Shown here in pieces: positions 21,804 through 26,469 of a stretch of DNA of 26,469 bases. Within the stretch, counting starts at the first letter, position 1. Each line of letters starts with the position of its first letter. The notes under the pieces are model-generated. The model was not told the origin of the DNA, did not search any database, and saw nothing but the letters and a program-made list of their open reading frames with translations. The stretch comes from Deltaproteobacteria bacterium (GTDB lineage: Bacteria; Desulfobacterota; Dissulfuribacteria; Dissulfuribacterales; UBA3076). The stretch lies in NCBI GenBank assembly GCA_027004315.1, contig JALTHV010000175.1:1-26469 (forward strand). The letters are read 5' to 3'. The translations under genes and the position numbers were made by a program.

Positions 21804-23078
21804 CTATTTCCTGATTACTTTTGTACCACCCATATATTCTATTAAGACATCAGGAATAATAACGCTGCCATCTTTCTGTTGATAGTTTTCCAATATAGCG
21901 GCAACAGTCCGTCCTAAAGCCAAACCTGATCCATTTATTGTATGCACTAATTTAGTCTTTGTCTGTCCTTTAGGCCGGTAACGTATATTTGCACGCCTTG
22001 CCTGAAATGCCTCAAAATTGCTACATGAAGAAATCTCACAAAACCGATTTTGTCCAGGGAGCCATACCTCTATGTCATAGGTCTTTGAAGCAGAAAAGCC
22101 AAGGTCTCCTGTACATAATACTACGACCCTATAGGGAAGTTTGAGCCTTTGTAAGACCTCTTCTGCATCTAAGAGCAGGGATTCAAGCTCATTGTAAGAA
22201 TTTTCTGGATGGCAGAACTTAACCAGTTCAACCTTATTGAACTGGTGTTGCCGTATTATTCCTCTAGTATCTTTACCATAGGATCCTGCTTCAGATCTAA
22301 AACAGGGAGTATAGGCCATATATTTAATAGGTAATGCCTCTTCATTAAGGATTTCGTCTCGATGTAAGTTGGTTACAGGTACCTCTGCAGTAGGTATTAG
22401 ATAGTAGTTCCAATTCTCCAGCTTAAATAGATCTTCAGTAAATTTAGGCAGCTGTCCAGTACTTATAAGAGACTGCTTATTTACAATAAATGGTGGAAGG
22501 ACTTCTTTGTAGCCATGCTGATTATGATGTAAATCCAGCATAAAATTAATAAGGGCCCTTTCGAGTCTTGCCCCTAATCCATAGTAGACTACGAATCTTG
22601 CCCCTGTGATTTTTGCAGCCCTTTCAAAGTCGAGAATACCCAAATTTTCTCCTATTTCCCAATGAGGTAGGTATTTGAAATCGGATTCTGGAATGTCGCC
22701 CCAGCTCTTTACAACTTTATTCTCTGTTTCATTTTTACCAACTGGCACAGAAGGATGGGGTATATTGGGGATAGATAAGAGATAGTTATTGAGAGATTCC
22801 TTCTTTTTTGTGAGGTTATTGTCTAACTCTTTAATTCTGGAATTAACCTCTTTCATTTGGCTTATAAGTTCAGTGCTATCTTTTCCCTCTTTTTTTTGTC
22901 TTCCTATCTTTTCCGATACATGGTTTCGAAGGTTTCGAAGTTCTTCTACCTCTTGAATCAACTTTCTTCTTTGAAGATCGACTTCAATAATCGATTTAAT
23001 TGAGAGATTATTACCCCTGTCTTTAAGGGCCTTGGTTACTAGTTCTTTATTTTCCCTGATAAATTTTATTTCTAGCAT
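21804..23078 (-). CDS. serS: Seryl-tRNA synthetase
   Basis: This 424-residue class II synthetase charges tRNA-Ser. The N-terminal 110 residues form the expected tRNA-binding coiled coil, rich in Lys/Glu/Leu (VEELRNLRNHVSEKIGRQKK). Motif 2 is FRSEAGSYGKDTRGIIRQHQF. Motif 3 is GSGLALGRTVAAILENYQ. Serine-site residues lie in the TAEVPVTNLH region. Length is normal. It is transcribed toward the HAD gene (convergent), with a degenerate MITE between them, and away from the repeat-filled 23079-23556 gap. Confidence 0.97.
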   Translation of the reverse strand: MLEIKFIRENKELVTKALKDRGNNLSIKSIIEVDLQRRKLIQEVEELRNLRNHVSEKIGRQKKEGKDSTELISQMKEVNSRIKELDNNLTKKKESLNNYLLSIPNIPHPSVPVGKNETENKVVKSWGDIPESDFKYLPHWEIGENLGILDFERAAKITGARFVVYYGLGARLERALINFMLDLHHNQHGYKEVLPPFIVNKQSLISTGQLPKFTEDLFKLENWNYYLIPTAEVPVTNLHRDEILNEEALPIKYMAYTPCFRSEAGSYGKDTRGIIRQHQFNKVELVKFCHPENSYNELESLLLDAEEVLQRLKLPYRVVVLCTGDLGFSASKTYDIEVWLPGQNRFCEISSCSNFEAFQARRANIRYRPKGQTKTKLVHTINGSGLALGRTVAAILENYQQKDGSVIIPDVLIEYMGGTKVIRK

Positions 23079-23175
23079 CTGTCTGTCTCTAATAGCGGTG
23101 TTTTTATATTTTATAAATCAAATAATTAGAGTAATAAGTGGTAAATTCTCAACAGGAATTCAGAGATTTTATCCT

Positions 23176-23204
23176 GACTTATTGAGAACTTACAATCTGT
23201 GGAT
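23176..23204 (-). repeat. TAACTTCTCAATAAGT-family end repeat (direct copy with 23532)
   Basis: Reads gacttattgagaacttacaa then tctgtggat. It recurs at 23532-23557 and, in related form, at 9405-9428, 25896-25911 and 26188-26203. It is probably the terminal repeat of a decayed element family. Confidence 0.55.
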
Positions 23205-23290
23205 GTAACTTCTTAATAAAACTGTGCGACAAGAGCTCGTTTTTATATTGCCAATTAGACAAAATATACAGGATTTACCGGATTTTTTCC

Positions 23291-23318
23291 TTTCACAGTT
23301 CCCTGGTGAAACTGTGAA
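23291..23318. repeat. Hairpin with 10-bp perfect stem
   Basis: tttcacagtt (23291-23300) pairs with aactgtgaaa (23309-23318) over the loop ccctggtg. Confidence 0.6.
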
Positions 23319-23389
23319 AATACCAAGGCTGGAATACCAACCTGCCCGCCAGTGCCAGGCAAGGCAGACGGGCCATTGCGGGATTGTGC

Positions 23390-23446
23390 TTTCTCCCTTT
23401 CCGGCCTCCGGCCTGGAAGCGGGGCCGGAGGCCGGAAAGGGAGAAA
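23390..23446. repeat. Strong hairpin with 24-bp perfect stem
   Basis: The arms at 23390-23413 and 23423-23446 (beginning tttctccctttccggcctcc, with the exact complement opposite) enclose a 9-base loop, tggaagcgg. The stem is G+C-rich in an A+T-rich setting. No T-run typical of a terminator follows on either strand. Confidence 0.75.
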
Positions 23447-23531
23447 TATTTAAATATATCCTGTTAATCCTGTCTGACCTGTTTTTCTGTTTCTTTAATC
23501 TACAGGAGTCTTTTTTTGTAGCTCATGCATG

Positions 23532-23557
23532 GACTTATTGAGAAGCTACCTGTGGAT
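23532..23557 (-). repeat. TAACTTCTCAATAAGT-family end repeat, abutting the TraB-like stop
   Basis: gacttattgagaagctac followed by ctgtggat. It is a direct copy of 23176-23204 with a few changes. It ends on the first base of the stop codon complement of the TraB-like gene. Confidence 0.55.
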
Positions 23558-24315
23558 TAAATTATTAGATATTTATTTCCATTTGATGTCCTCATTAAGG
23601 CTATTCGTGTTGGATTTAGATCTGATAATAGGTCGGCCAAGGTCTTCCATGGAGATCTAGTTACTAAGTGCATCCATCCACATACATGTACAAGAGGTAT
23701 CTTTGTCTGTGGATTAGACCCGAATTTTTGTAGGTATTTTCTATAAATTTTCCTAATCCTGTCGGCAAGAATTTCCTCTCTTTTTTCCCAATAGCTGTCT
23801 GAGAGCCATAAGAGCGGGTGTATGGATTTTGGTATTTTGTCGGCTGTATTAAGTATAGTTTCTGCCTGAAGATAACAATCTTCAAAGTAGGTATCCAGAT
23901 CAAAATCCGGTTCATTGGTGACCCTGAGTAAATTTCTCCTTGAAAGGATATTCCTTTCCCATAAAGGAAGTTCCTTTCGTGCCAGGTCACCACTGTCAAT
24001 TGCAACACATGAAATATTATTAACCTTACTATATCTTTGGGTTGTTTTCCATTCAAAAGGCATGCTGAGTTGATACTCAAGTAATTTAAGTCTGGAGTGA
24101 ATCTTTCTCTCTTTAGGGAGAGAGTCTATTAAATTCCAGAGATGCTGTAGCCACTTCTCTTGATGACTTGTCCGATATCTAACTGAAAAGGTGCTGATCT
24201 CTGTAGTTATAATCTTCGGTATAATAGATTCAATAATATTATATAGGATCTCTCTGGCTCCCACGTCTAAATGAACCGTACCTATCAGGTAAAGGTTAGA
24301 TCTTTTCACGGTCAA
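23557..24315 (-). CDS. TraB/GumN-like domain protein
   Basis: This protein of about 252 residues opens with LYLIGTVHLDVGAREIL and continues to IIPKIITTEIS, the arrangement of the TraB/PrgY/GumN (Tiki-like) family: a first GTxH motif and a glutamate after a helix. A second histidine motif, VHVCGWMHLV, lies near residue 210. These residues form the putative metal site of the superfamily. It has no signal peptide or membrane segment. The frame starts at a TTG (24315) inside comM and overlaps it by 20 bp; a GTG two codons later is an alternative. Function is unknown. Tight coupling to comM suggests joint expression. Confidence 0.65.
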   Translation of the reverse strand: MTVKRSNLYLIGTVHLDVGAREILYNIIESIIPKIITTEISTFSVRYRTSHQEKWLQHLWNLIDSLPKERKIHSRLKLLEYQLSMPFEWKTTQRYSKVNNISCVAIDSGDLARKELPLWERNILSRRNLLRVTNEPDFDLDTYFEDCYLQAETILNTADKIPKSIHPLLWLSDSYWEKREEILADRIRKIYRKYLQKFGSNPQTKIPLVHVCGWMHLVTRSPWKTLADLLSDLNPTRIALMRTSNGNKYLII

Positions 24316-25825
24316 GGCTTCTATATTGGATAGCTTCAGATAAGTGATCCATTGTTATATCTGTAGATCCTTCAAGGTCTGCAATAGTCCTACTGATTTT
24401 GATTATTCGGTGAAATGCCCTTGCGCTTAAGGCCAGCTTATTTGCTACTGTCTCCAGAAAATTCCTGTTTTCTTTAGATAAATCACAAAATAATCTTAAT
24501 TCTCTTGAAGACATTTGGGAATTAGAGTGAATAGAAAGGTTTTTGAACCGTGAATTCTGGAGTCTCCTGGCCTTGGTTACCCTCTTTCTGATTGCTGCCG
24601 AGCTTTCCCCTTTTCTTGCCTGGCCGAGTTCTGAATAGGGTACAGCAGGTACCTCGATCTGTATATCTATACGGTCCAGTAAAGGCCCTGATATCCGGTT
24701 ACGATACCTGATTATTTGGCTGGGGAGACATGAGCATCTGTGTTTAGGATCTCCAAAGTGTCCACAGGGACAGGGATTTTGGGCGGCTACAAGTGTGAAG
24801 CTTGCAGGAAATGAGAGTGTAATAGCAACTCTTGAGATGGTTACAACTCCATCTTCAATAGGTTGCCTCAGGCTCTCTAAGACATTTTTTTTAAATTCAG
24901 GTAGTTCGTCCAGAAACAGTACCCCATTATGTGCAAGGCTGACCTGACCGGGTCTTGGTATTGTGCCTCCACCTATAAGACCTGCATCCGATATGGTGTG
25001 ATGAGGAGAGCAAAATGGCCTTGAAGTGATCAGGGGTCTGTTGGGCGGCAGGAGTCCTGCTACGCTGTATATAGTAGTGGTCTCAAGTGCCTCTTCAAAG
25101 GTAAGTGAAGGAAGGATTGATGGGATACGCCTGGCCAACATGGTCTTTCCAGATCCAGGTGGGCCTATCATGAGCACATTGTGCCCACCGGCTGCAGCCA
25201 CCTCTAGGGCCCTTTTGGCCTGTTCCTGGCCAATCACGTCTTGAAAGTCTTCATCGAGAGACTCCTGTTCTTTGAATATTTCTTTTATATCTATACATAA
25301 AGGCCCAATTTTTTTATTACCTACCAGGAATTCTACTACTTCTGAGAGATGAGTAACCGGATATATATTGGTTTCTCTTACTACTGCGCCTTCTGCGGCA
25401 TTTGGTTTAGGGACTATCAATCCCTTGAGGTCCCAGTCTCTGACAGCAAGAGAGAGTGGAAGGACGCCCTTTGTGCTTTTTAAGGTGCCGTCAAGGGACA
25501 GCTCTCCTGCCATACAATACATATCTAGTGCATTTTGAGGAATTATCTCTTTGGCACAGAGTATGGCACAGGCTATAGGAAGATCCAGGGCAGAGCCCTC
25601 TTTTTTTATGTCTGCTGGAGCGAGATTGACAGTAATTTTTTGGGTAGGAAATGGGTAGCCACAGTTTTTGATGGCACTCTTGACCCTTTCCCTGCTCTCC
25701 TTGACCGCTCCTTCAGGGAGTCCAACCATATTGAAAGAAGGGAGTCCTTGAGAGACATCTATTTCAATGTCTATAGGAAAGGCCCTTATTCCAATAACTA
25801 CCCCACTCTTTGCTTTGGCAAGCAT
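24296..25825 (-). CDS. comM: YifB/ComM family Mg-chelatase-like AAA+ ATPase
   Basis: This 509-residue protein has an N-terminal Lon-like fold domain (MLAKAKSGVVIGIRAFPIDIEIDVSQGLPSFNMVGLPEGAVKESRERV), Walker A GPPGSGKTMLARR, Walker B VLFLDELPEF, the NPCPCGHFGDPKHRCSC cysteine cluster and a C-terminal LSARAFHRIIKISRTIADLEG. ComM is a hexameric branch-migration helicase that helps integrate incoming DNA during natural transformation; YifB homologues are widespread. I choose the ATG at 25825, with AAGGA 10 bases upstream. The frame stays open for 27 more codons upstream but that part enters repeat sequence. The TraB-like gene overlaps its 3' end. Confidence 0.94.
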   Translation of the reverse strand: MLAKAKSGVVIGIRAFPIDIEIDVSQGLPSFNMVGLPEGAVKESRERVKSAIKNCGYPFPTQKITVNLAPADIKKEGSALDLPIACAILCAKEIIPQNALDMYCMAGELSLDGTLKSTKGVLPLSLAVRDWDLKGLIVPKPNAAEGAVVRETNIYPVTHLSEVVEFLVGNKKIGPLCIDIKEIFKEQESLDEDFQDVIGQEQAKRALEVAAAGGHNVLMIGPPGSGKTMLARRIPSILPSLTFEEALETTTIYSVAGLLPPNRPLITSRPFCSPHHTISDAGLIGGGTIPRPGQVSLAHNGVLFLDELPEFKKNVLESLRQPIEDGVVTISRVAITLSFPASFTLVAAQNPCPCGHFGDPKHRCSCLPSQIIRYRNRISGPLLDRIDIQIEVPAVPYSELGQARKGESSAAIRKRVTKARRLQNSRFKNLSIHSNSQMSSRELRLFCDLSKENRNFLETVANKLALSARAFHRIIKISRTIADLEGSTDITMDHLSEAIQYRSLDREKI

Positions 25826-25927
25826 TAGATGTTTTTCCTTTGTTATGGCATAGTGATCTATATAATTAAATCCATAGAGGTTGTACAATATTACATAACT
25901 TCTCAATAAGTTGGGGTATCATTTTTG

Positions 25928-26074
25928 GTAACCGATCATATTCCCCCGGCCAGCGGTAGCTTTTTTCAGGGTTTCAGGAGCATCGCTTGATGCACAAGAT
26001 CAGGGCACTCTGCCCATTAATCCGCACTGAAACCCTGAAAAAAGCTACCGCTGGCCGGAGACGCGAACGGTTAC
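25928..26074 (+). mobile_element. MITE-like palindromic element, copy 8 (147 bp)
   Basis: The left end gtaaccgatcatattccccc differs from other copies (gtaactgttcacattccccc), possibly because it is merged with the end of the surrounding repeat. The arms have the variant agcttttttcagggtttcag with a matching complement. The loop is in the common orientation. The right end is short (gacgcgaacggttac). No 8-bp flanking duplication is seen. Confidence 0.82.
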
Positions 26075-26144
26075 TGCGCTACGGAGCCGGGGTCTCCCAT
26101 GCTGCAAAAAACCAAGAAAACTACAGGGCTAACGCAAATCGTTT

Positions 26145-26172
26145 CCAAAAGAAGCACCCTGTGGTCGGTTAC
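26145..26172 (+). repeat. AAAAGAAGCACCCT...TCGGTTAC repeat, copy 3
   Basis: ccaaaagaagcaccctgtgg then tcggttac, matching 9482-9510 and the reverse complement of 14634-14664. Confidence 0.6.
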
Positions 26173-26203
26173 CAAAATGAAGCCTCCACTTATTGAGAAG
26201 TTA

Positions 26204-26469
26204 CAATACTACTCAATAACTGATCGGTTTAAAAAGGAGATTACTCAAGAGGTGATGTCTGGAATAGGGATGTCAGGGCAATCCGTAAAGATAGATGGTT
26301 ACATCAATACCCAAATAGTATTGTTGCATATAGCCTTCTTTTTAGTAAAGTATGAAGTCGAGAGTGCCAGGAATTATCGGCCTTGGCTAAATACAGTGGC
26401 ATTGCACCAAGTTATTCCTTGATTTAGATCTGGCGGAAAAAAGAGACTCTGTGCCTAAAAAATATCAAA
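26204..26469. other. Right-edge stretch without a recognised gene
   Basis: The plus-strand frame through here (26099-26422) begins in repeat sequence and matches nothing I know. On the minus strand a short frame at 26273-26329 reads MQQYYLGIDVTIYLYGLP then stops. YYLGIDV resembles the first residues of IS110-type transposases, so this may be a decayed insertion-sequence start. That is weak evidence. Confidence 0.25.

Larger units (their letters stand above)
23079..23556. other. 478-bp gene-free stretch with hairpins and end-type repeats between serS and the TraB-like gene
   Basis: A plus-strand open frame across 23224-23541 consists of hairpin and repeat sequence and is not a credible gene. 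The block between 23176 and 23557 is flanked by direct copies of gacttattgagaa(c/g)...ctgtggat. Inside are two hairpins (23291-23318 and 23390-23446) and a partial inverted pair of caggattNNcNggat type (about 23268 and 23460). The serS promoter should lie in the first part. Confidence 0.6.
25896..26203. mobile_element. Composite repeat with inverted TAACTTCTCAATAAGT...GGTAACCGA arms upstream of comM
   Basis: Left arm 25896-25938 and right arm 26162-26203 are inverted repeats of about 42 bp: 16 bp perfect (taacttctcaataagt), about 10 bp diverged, then ttttggtaaccga perfect. Between them lie MITE-like copy 8 and an AAAAGAAGCACCCT repeat (26145-26172, which overlaps the right arm). The pair probably represents the ends of an older element into which the MITE inserted. 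Confidence 0.6.

Noticed and set aside
23390..23446. The 24-bp stem as a Rho-independent terminator for the TraB-like gene or serS
   Set aside because: No run of T follows on either strand, and it is over 100 bp from the nearest stop codon on the minus strand.
23224..23541. A 105-codon plus-strand frame
   Set aside because: Most of it is the two perfect hairpins and repeat sequence, and it has no recognisable domain or ribosome-binding site.
316..26074. The recurring palindromic repeats as a CRISPR array
   Set aside because: The copies are kilobases apart, lie between unrelated genes in both orientations and have target duplications. There is no regular spacing and no cas gene.
26076..26088. 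13-bp identity (gcgctacggagcc) with the RAYT remnant near 15638
   Set aside because: A single 13-bp match is expected by chance in a window of this size, and the flanks do not extend the similarity.
26099..26422. A 107-codon plus-strand frame at the right edge
   Set aside because: It starts in repeat sequence, runs through the inverted arm of a composite repeat and matches no family I know.

Overview
The window looks like a chromosomal segment of an anaerobic Gram-negative bacterium, most likely of the Desulfobacterota (former Deltaproteobacteria) type. This is inferred from gene order (rpmF-plsX-fabH...fabG-acpP-fabF-rpiB-glyA), a GyrB of the long proteobacterial form, a ferredoxin-fused EtfA of the kind found in anaerobes, NikR, and an FmdE-like protein. 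No rRNA or other decisive phylogenetic marker is present, so the assignment is tentative.

Layout. (1) 1-8990, minus strand: a lipid-synthesis operon read right to left as rpmF, plsX, fabH, acyl-CoA dehydrogenase, etfB, ferredoxin-etfA, fabG, acpP, fabF, rpiB, glyA (cut by the window edge). The fabD gene often found between fabH and fabG is absent, and an acyl-CoA dehydrogenase/Etf module sits there instead. (2) 8991-9719: a 729-bp gene-free stretch full of repeat fragments. It separates rpmF from its usual partner yceD. (3) 9720-11879, minus strand: yceD, tatC, purQ. (4) 12284-15145, plus strand: a GGDEF diguanylate cyclase overlapping a MinD/FlhG-type ATPase, then nikR and an FmdE-like gene. 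(5) 15146-16017: a nest of at least four repeat families, including a RAYT transposase remnant between two perfect inverted REP sequences. (6) 16018-19594, minus strand: dnaN-gyrB. (7) 19857-21615, plus strand: a MidA-type methyltransferase and a HAD hydrolase whose 3' end contains a perfect 16-bp parS site. (8) 21804-25825, minus strand: serS, then comM with an overlapping TraB/GumN-like gene. dnaN, gyrB, a DnaA-box-like site and parS together suggest the replication-origin-proximal part of the chromosome. That is an inference.

The most striking feature is an interspersed element of about 147-172 bp, present as six complete and two degenerate copies in 26 kb, always between genes. It has terminal inverted repeats (GTAACYGTTCAC...GTGAACGGTTAC). 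Four copies have perfect 8-bp target-site duplications (gaaccaac, acaaaact, gatgtaac, gatataga). Each complete copy carries two 34-nt inverted arms around a conserved loop of about 49 nt. The arms differ between copies but mostly match each other within a copy, and in one copy the loop is inverted relative to the ends. It behaves like a non-autonomous MITE whose hairpin is kept in register by selection or by arm-to-arm conversion. I do not recognise the family. At least five further repeat families and several hairpins occupy the remaining intergenic space, some nested inside one another.
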